Source: SZUA-430 sp034440355
GTDB taxonomy: Bacteria; Pseudomonadota; Alphaproteobacteria; Micropepsales; Micropepsaceae
Length of the DNA stretch: 56,960 nucleotides
Assembly: GCA_034440355.1 (NCBI GenBank)
Contig: JAWXBY010000019.1
Coordinates: forward strand, 1-56,960
Direction of reading: 5' to 3'
Part shown: in pieces, positions 1 to 7,728 of the stretch
Layout of the letters: every line of letters starts with the position of its first letter
Numbering within the stretch: position 1 is the stretch's first letter
Program-made: the position numbers and the translations under genes
Notes under the pieces: generated by a model
What the model was told of the DNA's origin: nothing
What the model saw: only the letters and a program-made list of their open reading frames with translations
The model's database searches: none

Positions 1-1
1 C

Positions 2-796
2 GTCGATATCGACGGGTGCTTGACGCTGCAGAACGGGCGGCTCGACTTCAAAGAGGTGAACCTGGCTTCGCGCGGCAGCGACGATGCAGTGCGGATCAAC
101 GGCGGCACGTTCTCGTCCACGGACTCGACGATCCGGGCGCGCGGCACGGCGATCAATGCGAAGCGCGGCGTGATGGTGTCGCTGACCGGCGGCGGTTTCG
201 CGAGTTCGGCGCGGGCCACGCACGTGATTCGCCTCGAAGTCGACGGCGCGAATTTGCAGAACACGATGATCAAGGGCGGCTTGACCGGCGTTTATGTCGG
301 GATGCAGGGACGCTATCCGGTGACGTTCAGCCGCGTGCAGGTCGTGCGCGGCGAGGTCAGCGAGATTTATCAAATCGGTCCGGGCAAGGCCGGCATCGTC
401 ATCGGCGGTTCGGCGCCGGGCGATGATCTGCCGTCGCTGCCCAATCTTCCGGGTACGTCCGTTTCGATCGACGGCGGCGTCGTTGCCGGCTACGTCGACG
501 GTGTGGTCTTCAGCTCCGGCGTTCGGGGTGCGGCGAAGGGCGTCAATATCGTCCACCCGGGCCGCGGCATCGTGGTCGAGGCCGGTGCTGCCGTGGATCT
601 GCGGGAAAACAAGATCACGCACGCCAAGCGCAACGGGATTTACCTTGCCCGGGGCGCGTCGGGATCCGCTTCGTTCAACGACATCCAGTGCGACGATGGA
701 CACTGCGTCTGCTATGACGACGAGTGCACGTCGCGGTCGGATCGCGAGTTCGGGCGCGGCGCGTTCCGCATGAGCGGCACGCGTTGCGACGACTGA
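2..796 (+). CDS. Right-handed parallel beta-helix protein, 3' part
   Basis: The frame is open from the window edge, so the 5' end lies outside; the TTG at 20 is probably an internal codon and not the start. About 264 residues are visible. They consist of short Gly/Asp/Asn-rich turns alternating with beta-prone stretches (INGGTF, RENKITHAKRNGIYLARG), the pattern of right-handed parallel beta-helix (pectate-lyase-like) proteins. The C-terminus carries a Cys cluster (C.....C.C.....C and a last Cys three residues before the end) that could form disulfides, which suggests an exported protein. Two membrane-anchored proteins follow at short spacing and are probably co-transcribed. The substrate is unknown and no catalytic residues can be assigned. 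Confidence 0.6.
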   Translation, partial: VDIDGCLTLQNGRLDFKEVNLASRGSDDAVRINGGTFSSTDSTIRARGTAINAKRGVMVSLTGGGFASSARATHVIRLEVDGANLQNTMIKGGLTGVYVGMQGRYPVTFSRVQVVRGEVSEIYQIGPGKAGIVIGGSAPGDDLPSLPNLPGTSVSIDGGVVAGYVDGVVFSSGVRGAAKGVNIVHPGRGIVVEAGAAVDLRENKITHAKRNGIYLARGASGSASFNDIQCDDGHCVCYDDECTSRSDREFGRGAFRMSGTRCDD

Positions 797-812
797 CAGG
801 CGGGCCGCAGCT

Positions 813-1088
813 ATGGGTGCAGTGATGGCGCAAAAGGATCACAAGCTGATCAGCACGCCCGTGTCCGTCAACGACGGGTTCAAGCGGGCGGACGCGAAGA
901 CATGGTTCGTGCTGTTGATCGCGGCTGCCGTCGCCGTTGCTATCGTGGTCATCCTCCAATTGGTGGTCGAGAAGCCCAATGTGCGTTGGCCGGATTCGCC
1001 GAAGCAGGCGCCGGCCGCCGCGCCGGCATCCGAAGAGCCGCGCACTTACGACGTCGCGCCGCCGCCGCCTCCTACGGCTCCGGGTTAA
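813..1088 (+). CDS. Small single-pass membrane protein, unknown function
   Basis: A 91-residue protein. A short charged N-terminus is followed by one strong transmembrane helix (about residues 31-49, rich in Ala/Val/Ile) and a Pro/Ala-rich tail ending in a run of prolines. A second possible start is the ATG at 825 (MAQKDHK). It sits 16 bases after the beta-helix gene and 6 bases before the next membrane protein, which suggests an operon of three. The topology (short cytoplasmic N-terminus, periplasmic Pro-rich tail) is inferred. I do not recognise a family. Confidence 0.6.
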   Translation: MGAVMAQKDHKLISTPVSVNDGFKRADAKTWFVLLIAAAVAVAIVVILQLVVEKPNVRWPDSPKQAPAAAPASEEPRTYDVAPPPPPTAPG

Positions 1089-1094
1089 GCAACG

Positions 1095-1889
1095 ATGGCG
1101 AACGGGAACGGCACCAAACAAAAGCGGGCGGACAATGACGACCGCGACGATCGGCGCAGGGGTGGGGATATGGGTAAACGCCTGATCGAGTACGCGCTGG
1201 TGATCCTGGTCGCGATCATCGTGTCGATGCTGCTCATTTATCTTCTGTTCCCGAAGAACACGACTTGCACGAACTGCGTCGTGTCGATGCCTCAGGTGCG
1301 CGCGGAGTGCGACAAGCAGTTCTTCTCGTCCGGACAGCGGGCCAAGCAACTCGACGCCGGCGCGGAGGACGAGTTCCTGGTCGCCTATGTCGAGAACCCT
1401 GTCGATACGAGTTCGACGAGCGGCGGTTATTCGGCGCCCGGCAGCAGCAGCAGCTATCCCGGGTCCGGGTCGAGTTCGGTGCCGCCACCGCGCGGTCCCG
1501 GCTTCGTGATGGTGCGCGCGCAGCCGCAATTCGGCTACGACTACTCCGGCAATCAAACGTCGAGCTACAGCTCGAGCGATCCGGCGAACACGGCGCCCGA
1601 GACGCTGTGGGAAGACGTGACGGTGACCGTCGCACGCTATGTCAATCCGCTGCGCAACGATGCGGCGTGCAGCCAGACGGCCGTGCGTTTCCGCGAGGGC
1701 CGGTTCGAGACCTATTGCGAGATGCCGCACAAGTTCACGGTGGAAGACGGCGGGCAGGCGACCTACCGCATCTTTGTGCGCAACGAGAGCAGCGTGCCGC
1801 TGGAATACTGCATCGTCACGAACTGCGACGCCTCGGCGCCTTATGGCCAGGGCATGCTGTGCCAGGTCGAACAGCCGCCTGCGCAGTAA
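1095..1889 (+). CDS. Membrane-anchored periplasmic protein with Ser/Gly linker, unknown function
   Basis: A protein of 264 residues. A very charged N-terminus is followed by one transmembrane helix (about residues 31-52, in the stretch IEYALVILVAIIV) and then by TCTNC, a Ser/Gly/Pro-rich low-complexity linker (about 105-140), and a C-terminal domain with several cysteines. The ATG at 1170 (MGKRLIEY) has a better G-rich upstream stretch (AGGGG, 8 bases) and may be the true start, giving 239 residues. It is the last gene of the apparent operon with the beta-helix protein and the 91-residue membrane protein. The function is unknown; an envelope role is inferred from topology only. Confidence 0.6.
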   Translation: MANGNGTKQKRADNDDRDDRRRGGDMGKRLIEYALVILVAIIVSMLLIYLLFPKNTTCTNCVVSMPQVRAECDKQFFSSGQRAKQLDAGAEDEFLVAYVENPVDTSSTSGGYSAPGSSSSYPGSGSSSVPPPRGPGFVMVRAQPQFGYDYSGNQTSSYSSSDPANTAPETLWEDVTVTVARYVNPLRNDAACSQTAVRFREGRFETYCEMPHKFTVEDGGQATYRIFVRNESSVPLEYCIVTNCDASAPYGQGMLCQVEQPPAQ

Positions 1890-1912
1890 GCGCCGGCGAC
1901 TGACGTGCCGAC

Positions 1913-2656
1913 TTAGCTCGCCTTGGCGAGCGCGACCGCGTCGGGGCCGGCCGGGTATCTGAGTTGTCCCGACATGTCGTTCGCGGCGCGCCATACGGCG
2001 TCGGCGACGTCGGCCTCCGTCGTGACCATCTGCGGCTTGGCGAAGGCGGCGAAGATGGATTTTGCGAACGGGGCGTAGGCGTCGGGAATGAGATCCTCGA
2101 CGCGCAGGTCGGTGTTTTCCGCAAAGCGCGTGGTCGGCGCGTAGCCGGGTTCTACCAGTTTGACGCGAACGTCGAACGCCTGAAGTTCATGCGCCAGCGA
2201 GCCCGTGAAGCCTTCGATTGCGGTTTTGCTTGCGGTGTAGACCGCCACCAACGGCATCGGCGCCAGCGTCACGCTGGACGTCACGTTGACGATGACGCCG
2301 GCCTTGCGTGTGCGGAACTGAGGGATCACGGCTTGGGTCATCGCCATCACGCCGAAGGTGTTGGTCTCGAAGATTTTGCGTGTGTGGGCCATCGGTGTCG
2401 CTTCGAACGCGCCCAGCAGGCCGATGCCGGCGTTGTTGACGAGGACGTCGATGGCGCCGCTCGCCTTCAGTGCCGCCGCGATGCTTTCGGGCTTGGTCAC
2501 GTCGAGCGGCAGGACGCGGATGCGATCCGATTTCGGCAGCACGTCTGCGCGCGGCGTTCGCATGGTGGCGACGACGTTCCACCCCTTGGCGTGGAAGTGG
2601 CGGGCGGTCTCTAAGCCGTAGCCGGACGAGCAGCCGGTGATCAGAACAGTTTTCAT
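1913..2656 (-). CDS. SDR-family NAD(P)-dependent oxidoreductase
   Basis: A classical short-chain dehydrogenase of 247 residues, the usual size for the family. The Rossmann glycine motif TGCSSGYG is at residues 7-14, NNAG at 74-77, Asn99, a Ser at 127-128 and the catalytic Tyr140-x3-Lys144 (YTASK), so the full Asn-Ser-Tyr-Lys set is present. It should reduce or oxidise an alcohol/carbonyl with NAD(P)(H) in the cytoplasm; the substrate cannot be told from sequence. It is transcribed divergently from the AraC-type regulator that starts 97 bases away, which probably controls it. Confidence 0.85.
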   Translation of the reverse strand: MKTVLITGCSSGYGLETARHFHAKGWNVVATMRTPRADVLPKSDRIRVLPLDVTKPESIAAALKASGAIDVLVNNAGIGLLGAFEATPMAHTRKIFETNTFGVMAMTQAVIPQFRTRKAGVIVNVTSSVTLAPMPLVAVYTASKTAIEGFTGSLAHELQAFDVRVKLVEPGYAPTTRFAENTDLRVEDLIPDAYAPFAKSIFAAFAKPQMVTTEADVADAVWRAANDMSGQLRYPAGPDAVALAKAS

Positions 2657-2721
2657 GGCGGTTCTCCTTGCGTTGATGACACGCCAGAGATACGCATGCC
2701 GGTCTGGACGATCTACAATCT

Positions 2722-2749
2722 AAAGTCCGTATTTCGTTGGCGAAAGTCC
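2722..2749. promoter_or_regulatory. Candidate AraC-type operator (direct repeat)
   Basis: Two identical 7-bp direct repeats, AAAGTCC, lie at 2722-2728 and 2743-2749 and start 21 bases apart, that is two helical turns. They are in the 97-base gap between the divergent SDR and AraC genes, just upstream of the AraC start at 2754. AraC-family proteins typically bind direct repeats at this kind of spacing. The site is visible; binding by the adjacent regulator is inferred. Confidence 0.4.
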
Positions 2750-2753
2750 TGCA

Positions 2754-3662
2754 ATGATCGATCCCCTGTCTGAAGTCATCGCGCTGCTTCGCCCGCGCAC
2801 CGTGTTTACAAAGGGAATCAGCGGCGCCGGTCGCTGGGGCGTGCGCTACACCGATTTCGGGCAGCCCAGCTTTTGCACGGTCATCGAGGGTCGTTGCCGG
2901 CTCGCCGTTGACGGTCAAAAGGCGCTTACGCTTGAGGCGGGGGATTTTGTGCTCTTGCCGTCGACACCGGGCTTCACGATGACGGGGTTCGAGCCGGTCA
3001 CGCCGGAGCGCATCGATCCGAAGCGATTGCCGTCGCCGGCCGGGGATATTCGCCACGGCAGGCGCGGGGGACCGCCCGATGTGCGGTTGCTGGGCGGGTA
3101 TTTCGTCTTTGATTCGCCCGATGCGTCTTTGTTGGTGTCGCTGTTGCCGGCGGTGTTGCATGTCCGGGGCGTCGAGCGGCTTTCAACACTGGTGCGATTT
3201 GTCGGCGAGGAGGCGAGCGCGTGGATGTCGGGGCGCGACCTCATCGTCTCGCGGCTTGTGGAGGTGCTGCTCATCGAAGCGTTGCGATCGACGGGTGGCG
3301 AGGACGCGCCACCCGGTTTGTTGCGGGGGTTGAGCGACGCGCGGCTTGCGGCGGCGATCCGGCAGATGCACGGCAAGCCCGCGCGGGCATGGACCGTGGC
3401 GCAGCTCGCGAAGGAGGCGGGGCTATCGCGTTCCGCGTTCTTCGATCGATTCACGCGCGCGGTCGGTCTTCCACCGATGGAGTATCTGCTTGGCTGGCGG
3501 ATGGCGCTGGCGAAGGATTTGCTCCGGCGCGACGATGTCGGGCTTGCCGATGTGGCGGAGAGAGTGGGTTATGGTTCCGCCAGCACGTTCAGCACGGCGT
3601 TCAGCCGTTTTGTGGGGCAGCCGCCGGGGCGGTTCGCGCGTGCCGCTAAATTGGCGGCGTGA
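2754..3662 (+). CDS. AraC-family transcriptional regulator (cupin + HTH)
   Basis: A regulator of 302 residues. The N-terminal part (about 1-180) resembles the cupin-type sensor domain of AraC_binding/Cupin_6 proteins (CTVIEGRCRLAVDG, EAGDFVLLPS). The C-terminal ~100 residues carry two helix-turn-helix units: WTVAQLAKEAGLSRSAFFDRF and the second one around ADVAERVGYGSASTFS, followed by the usual F.R..G..P..... ending. This layout is common in regulators that lie next to and control an SDR oxidoreductase. Divergent orientation to the SDR and the direct repeat just upstream fit local control. The effector is unknown. Confidence 0.85.
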   Translation: MIDPLSEVIALLRPRTVFTKGISGAGRWGVRYTDFGQPSFCTVIEGRCRLAVDGQKALTLEAGDFVLLPSTPGFTMTGFEPVTPERIDPKRLPSPAGDIRHGRRGGPPDVRLLGGYFVFDSPDASLLVSLLPAVLHVRGVERLSTLVRFVGEEASAWMSGRDLIVSRLVEVLLIEALRSTGGEDAPPGLLRGLSDARLAAAIRQMHGKPARAWTVAQLAKEAGLSRSAFFDRFTRAVGLPPMEYLLGWRMALAKDLLRRDDVGLADVAERVGYGSASTFSTAFSRFVGQPPGRFARAAKLAA

Positions 3663-3720
3663 GGCATTTGGAAAAGCAGTGCTTGTGAGAAGGTAGACGT
3701 AGGTCACCGGAGAGGGTCCG

Positions 3721-3796
3721 CCTTCGCCAAGGCTACGGCGGACAGCCTTCGCCATCGAGGTTTGTGCTGGCCTGCCAGCCGTAGCCTTGGCGAAGG
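3721..3796. repeat. Palindromic repeat abutting tRNA-Arg
   Basis: 18-bp perfect inverted arms CCTTCGCCAAGGCTACGG (3721-3738) and its complement (3779-3796) are separated by 40 bases. The left side also contains a nested small palindrome around CCGCC...GGCGG. The right arm ends one base before the encoded CCA of the adjacent tRNA. This looks like a dispersed REP-type element rather than a terminator, because no T-run follows. Confidence 0.6.
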
Positions 3797-3797
3797 C

Positions 3798-3874
3798 TGG
3801 TGCACCCAGCACGACTCGAACGTGCGACCTCTGCCTTCGGAGGGCAGCGCTCTATCCAACTGAGCTATGGGTGC
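3798..3874 (-). tRNA. tRNA-Arg (anticodon CCG)
   Basis: A 77-base gene on the minus strand. Acceptor arms GCACCCA / TGGGTGC pair, the discriminator is A and CCA is encoded. The D arm reads GCTCAGTTGGATAGAGC, the anticodon stem-loop is CTGCC-CTCCGAA-GGCAG (anticodon CCG, reads CGG arginine codons) and the T arm contains GTTCGAGTC. All four stems form, so the gene should be functional. A palindromic repeat starts one base past its 3' end. Confidence 0.95.
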
Positions 3875-4001
3875 TTTGACGCCAGGGTGGGGAAACTAGC
3901 GAAACTCCGGTGCGCACGCAAACGTGGGGCGTTTCCGGGCGTGGCGCGCGGGGCCAAGGTGCGGTATTGGATCGGCCGAACCTCCATCGATCGAAATTGT
4001 C

Positions 4002-4187
4002 ATGAACACACCAGCTCCCGAAGTCATTGTCGTCGAGAAGCGGCGCATCGCCTGTGACGGCGGCGGCGGGGCGCTTGGGCATCCGCGCGTTTATCTGGAA
4101 ATGGGCACCGGCACCGAGGTCGAGTGCGGGTATTGCGACCGGAAATTCGTGCTGTCCAAGGCGGCGGCCGAGGCCGATCACCATTGA
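4002..4187 (+). CDS. CHCC zinc-finger domain protein
   Basis: A 61-residue protein with the zf-CHCC pattern: Cys18, His27 in GHPRVYLEM, and Cys42-x2-Cys45 in ECGYCDRKF. The family corresponds to the bacterial homologues of the mitochondrial complex I subunit NDUFS6 and binds one zinc. Small proteins of this type are common in alphaproteobacteria; a role in respiratory complex assembly is possible but not shown here. The ATG at 4002 gives the conserved length. Its stop overlaps the TTG start of polA by four bases (TTGA), so the two are translationally coupled. Confidence 0.85.
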   Translation: MNTPAPEVIVVEKRRIACDGGGGALGHPRVYLEMGTGTEVECGYCDRKFVLSKAAAEADHH

Positions 4188-7072
4188 GCGCGAAGGCGGC
4201 GGTCAAGACGCGGCCGATTAAAGCCGGCGACCATCTCTATCTCGTCGATGGGTCGGGCTATATTTTTCGCGCGTTTCATGCGCTGCCGCCGCTGACGCGC
4301 AAGAGCGATGGGTTGCCGATCGGGGCGGTCGCCGGTTTCTCGAACATGTTGTTCAAGATGCTGCGCGAGTCGAAGGCTGGCGAGCGGCCGACGCATTTCG
4401 CCGTGATCTTCGACAGTTCGCGGGCGAATTTTCGCAATGCGATTTATGCCGACTACAAGGCGCACCGGCCACCGCCGCCGGACGATTTGATCCCGCAGTT
4501 TGGGTTGATCCGCGACGCAACGCGGGCGTTCGGCGTGCCGGCGATCGAGCTCGAGGGCTATGAGGCCGACGACTTGATTGCGGCCTATGCGAACCAGGCG
4601 ATGCATGCGGGGGCGACGGTGACCGTCGTCTCGTCCGATAAGGATTTGATGCAGCTTGTCGTCGACGGGAAGATCGAGCTGCTGGATCCGGTGAAGCAGA
4701 AGCCTATCCGTTCGGCCGAGGTGATGGAAAAATTCGGCGTGCCGCCGAGCAAGGTCATCGACGTGCAGGCGTTGGCCGGGGATTCGACCGACAACGTGCC
4801 GGGGGTGCCGGGCATCGGCGTGAAGACGGCGGCGGAGTTGATCAATCTCTACGGCGATCTTGAGACGCTGCTGAAGAAAGCGGGCGAGATCAAGCAGCCT
4901 AAGCGGCGCGAGACGCTGATCGAGAATGCCGAGAAGGCGCGTATCTCGAAGAAGCTCGTGACGCTGGACGATAAGGCGCCGGTGCCGGTGCCGATCGGCG
5001 AGTTCGGCGTGATCGAGCCTGATCCGCGCGAGCTGCTGGCGTTCCTGAAGGCGATGGAATTTGCCGCGCTGATCAAGCGGGTCGCGAACGAATGGGACAT
5101 GAGCGAGGCCGATGTTCCGGCGGCGAAGCTCGACGTCGCCGGTGTGAAGGCTGCCGTGCCGGTTGAGGCGAGCGGCGAGAAGCCTGCGGTACCTGGTGCT
5201 GTCTACAATCGCGCGGCGTTGATGAAGCCGTTCGACCGCAAGTACGAGACCGTGACGACCGTCGAGATGCTGGAGCGTTGGATCGAACGCGCGCATCAGG
5301 AAGGTGTGGTTGCGCTGAAGACGATTGCGATCGGCGCGTCCGAAGTTTTGTCCGAGTTGGTTGGCGTTGCGCTGGCGGTGAAGCCGGGCGAGGCTTGCTA
5401 TGTGCCGCTGGCGCATGGCACGGGCGGCGGGTTGGATTTCGGCGGCAGCGGGCCGCAACAGGTGCCACGCGAGTTGGCACTGCGGAAGTTGAAGCCGTTG
5501 TTGCAGGATTTGGCGGTGCTGAAGATCGGGCACGACGTCAAGCATGACGCGCATGTGTTTCATCGCTACGGCATTCGGATTGCCCCGTTCGACGACACGA
5601 TGCTGATTTCCTACGTGATCGAAGAAGGCGTGCGGTCGCATAATCTTGAGGAGCTTGCTGATGCGCATTTGAGCCACAAGCTGCCTGCGCAGGCGGACGT
5701 GCTTGGCAAGGGGAAGGGGCAGTTGGCGTTCGACCGGTTGCCGATTCCGGATGCCACGACATACGCGGCCGAATGCGCGGATGCGACGTTGCGCGTGCAG
5801 GGCGTGCTGAAGCCGCGGCTCGCCGCCGATCGTTTGACCACCGTCTACGAGACATTGGAGCGGCCGTTGGTGTCCGTGCTTGCGGACATGGAGGAGGAGG
5901 GCATCCTCGTCGACCGCGATGTGTTGGCGCGGTTGTCGCAGCGGTTCGCGCAGAAGATGGCGCAGCTGGAGGAGAGCATCCATAAGCTCGCCGGCGAGAA
6001 ATTCAATTTGGGATCGCCCAAGCAGCTTGGCGATATTCTGTTCGGCAAGTTTGCGTTAGCCGGTGGGCGCAAGACCAAGACAGGTGCGTGGTCGACGGAT
6101 TCCGATGTGCTCGAGGAGCTTTCGGCGCAGGGGCATGAGCTGCCGAAGGAACTGCTGGAGTGGCGGCAGTTGTCGAAGCTGAAAAGCACGTACACGGATT
6201 TGTTGCCCAACTTCATCGATCCGAATAGCGGGCGGGTTCACACGTCTTATGCGCTGGCGTCGACGACGACGGGGCGGTTGTCGTCGAACGATCCGAATTT
6301 GCAGAACATTCCGATCCGCACGCCGGAAGGGCGCGAGATCCGCACGGCGTTCATCGCGCCCAAGGGCATGACGTTGATCAGCGCCGACTACAGCCAGATC
6401 GAGCTTCGGCTGCTGGCGCACATCGCCGATATTCCGGCGTTGAAGAAAGCGTTTGCCGAAGGGCTCGACATTCACGCGATGACGGCGTCGGAGATGTTCA
6501 ACGTGCCCATCAAGGGCATGCCCGCCGACATCCGGCGTCGCGCGAAGGCGATCAATTTCGGCATCGTCTATGGCATCTCGGCATTCGGTTTGGCGAACCA
6601 GTTGTCGATCCCGCGCGACGAGGCGCAGGCTTACATCCGCACGTATTTCGAACGCTTCCCGGGCATCCGCGCCTATATGGATCGCACCAAGGCGCAGGCG
6701 CACGAACAGAAGTTCGTGACCACGATCTTCGGGCGCAAGGTGAACCTGCCCGACATCAACGCGTCGAATCCGTCGCTGCGCGCGTTCAACGAGCGGGCGG
6801 CGATCAATGCGCCGATCCAAGGCTCGGCCGCCGACATCATCCGCCGCGCGATGGTGCGGGTGCCGGATGCGCTGAAGGCAAAGAAGCTGAAATCGAAGAT
6901 GCTGCTGCAGGTTCACGACGAACTGGTGTTCGAGGCGCTGGATGCGGAGGTCGCGGAGACCTGCAAGATCGTGCAGCGCGTCATGGAGCAGGCGTGCAAG
7001 CCGGTGCTGGAGCTATCCGTGCCGCTGGTCGCCGAGGCGAAGCCCGGGCGCAATTGGGACTTGGCGCATTAG
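4184..7072 (+). CDS. polA: DNA polymerase I, proofreading site degenerate
   Basis: About 962 residues from the TTG at 4184, which overlaps the upstream stop and has GAGG 10 bases before it. The N-terminal ~290 residues are the 5'-3' exonuclease (FEN) domain (LVDGSGYIFRAFHALPP, YEADDLIA, SSDKDLMQ, GDSTDNVPGVPGIG). The C-terminal polymerase domain is intact, with motif A SADYSQIELRLLAH, motif B RRRAKAINFGIVYG and motif C QVHDELVFE. The middle 3'-5' exonuclease domain keeps the motif II Asp (DVKHDAHVF) but has KTI where DxE is expected (5318-5326) and Cys where the motif III Asp is expected (YAAEC, codon 5774-5776). It should still fill gaps and remove primers; proofreading is probably lost. Confidence 0.95.
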   Translation: MSAKAAVKTRPIKAGDHLYLVDGSGYIFRAFHALPPLTRKSDGLPIGAVAGFSNMLFKMLRESKAGERPTHFAVIFDSSRANFRNAIYADYKAHRPPPPDDLIPQFGLIRDATRAFGVPAIELEGYEADDLIAAYANQAMHAGATVTVVSSDKDLMQLVVDGKIELLDPVKQKPIRSAEVMEKFGVPPSKVIDVQALAGDSTDNVPGVPGIGVKTAAELINLYGDLETLLKKAGEIKQPKRRETLIENAEKARISKKLVTLDDKAPVPVPIGEFGVIEPDPRELLAFLKAMEFAALIKRVANEWDMSEADVPAAKLDVAGVKAAVPVEASGEKPAVPGAVYNRAALMKPFDRKYETVTTVEMLERWIERAHQEGVVALKTIAIGASEVLSELVGVALAVKPGEACYVPLAHGTGGGLDFGGSGPQQVPRELALRKLKPLLQDLAVLKIGHDVKHDAHVFHRYGIRIAPFDDTMLISYVIEEGVRSHNLEELADAHLSHKLPAQADVLGKGKGQLAFDRLPIPDATTYAAECADATLRVQGVLKPRLAADRLTTVYETLERPLVSVLADMEEEGILVDRDVLARLSQRFAQKMAQLEESIHKLAGEKFNLGSPKQLGDILFGKFALAGGRKTKTGAWSTDSDVLEELSAQGHELPKELLEWRQLSKLKSTYTDLLPNFIDPNSGRVHTSYALASTTTGRLSSNDPNLQNIPIRTPEGREIRTAFIAPKGMTLISADYSQIELRLLAHIADIPALKKAFAEGLDIHAMTASEMFNVPIKGMPADIRRRAKAINFGIVYGISAFGLANQLSIPRDEAQAYIRTYFERFPGIRAYMDRTKAQAHEQKFVTTIFGRKVNLPDINASNPSLRAFNERAAINAPIQGSAADIIRRAMVRVPDALKAKKLKSKMLLQVHDELVFEALDAEVAETCKIVQRVMEQACKPVLELSVPLVAEAKPGRNWDLAH
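7019..7070 (+). repeat. polA 3'-end repeat, copy 1
   Basis: The last 52 bases of polA before its stop recur at 7671-7722 with only three mismatches. Each copy lies seven bases before the stop codon of a convergent secreted-protein gene. The offset of both the repeat and the gene stop codons is exactly 652 bases, which is the mark of a tandem duplication. Confidence 0.85.
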
Positions 7073-7076
7073 CGAG

Positions 7077-7589
7077 CTAGATGCCGCACGACTCGAAGAA
7101 CTTGTTGAGGTTGGCCGTGTTGAACGGGATCGAAATTATATTGGTTTCCTGCGCGTTGCGTTCGATGAATAGGACGATGCGCCTCCTCTTCCTCAAACTA
7201 ACGAGAAGCGGCCTGTCGGTTATCGCTTCGGTTTGAAGCACATTGCGATTGCCGAGATGTGGTCCGATGGGGTCTCGCAGGTACACCGGTATGCTGCGTG
7301 TCCTGGTACCAATTCTCATTCGATGCGGCGGATTCGTTTGAAACGTCTTTGGGTCGAAAAACAACTTCTTGAAAGTCAACGAAACCGCGCCGATGCGGGC
7401 GCAATCCATCCAAATCGATGTTGAGCGACCAGCGTCAGTCGATTCGATCGACCCAAACTGCGCCTGCAGGCCAGTCGGTTGATATACCAACCGCCAAGCT
7501 GGCGGCGCGCAAGTTCCAAACGGACACGCACGCGATTCAAATGTGCTCGCGACGAGTAGAATGGCTACGAGTAGTATCGTGGGTCGCAT
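7077..7589 (-). CDS. Secreted protein of unknown function, diverged tandem paralogue
   Basis: About 170 residues from the ATG at 7589 (MRPTILLVAILLVAS, a signal peptide); an upstream ATG at 7613 would add eight residues. It is a diverged copy of the protein at 7729-8232: both have WMDCA..GA..LT in the middle, a (R/K)P.L.SL(R/K)R segment and end in L..FF..C. Base composition is lower in GC (about 45-52% in sampled lines) than the surrounding genes and the sequence is Arg-rich and less regular, so it may be decaying or under relaxed selection. It is convergent with polA, with 4 bases between stops. The function is unknown. Confidence 0.55.
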   Translation of the reverse strand: MRPTILLVAILLVASTFESRACPFGTCAPPAWRLVYQPTGLQAQFGSIESTDAGRSTSIWMDCARIGAVSLTFKKLFFDPKTFQTNPPHRMRIGTRTRSIPVYLRDPIGPHLGNRNVLQTEAITDRPLLVSLRKRRRIVLFIERNAQETNIISIPFNTANLNKFFESCGI

Positions 7590-7670
7590 AAATCGATGCC
7601 CGCAAAGCCCCATAAGCCTAACGCGAGTGCAATGCGGCGCACAAACCTTCTCTATGGTTTCCGCGGCCGG

Positions 7671-7722
7671 GTGCCGCTGGTCGCCGAGGCAAAGCCCGGG
7701 CGCAGTTGGGACTTGGCGTATT
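7671..7722 (+). repeat. polA 3'-end repeat, copy 2 (polA remnant)
   Basis: 49 of 52 bases match the true polA tail at 7019-7070; translated in the polA frame it reads VPLVAEAKPGRSWDLAY and a stop. It lies between the two paralogous secreted-protein genes, with no polymerase sequence upstream, so it is a leftover of a tandem duplication that included the end of polA and the convergent gene. Confidence 0.85.
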
Positions 7723-7728
7723 AAGCGC

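Noticed and set aside
4178..5983. A 601-codon minus-strand open frame under polA
   Set aside because: Composition is Arg/His/Gln-rich, as expected for antisense of a GC-rich gene, with no recognisable domain.
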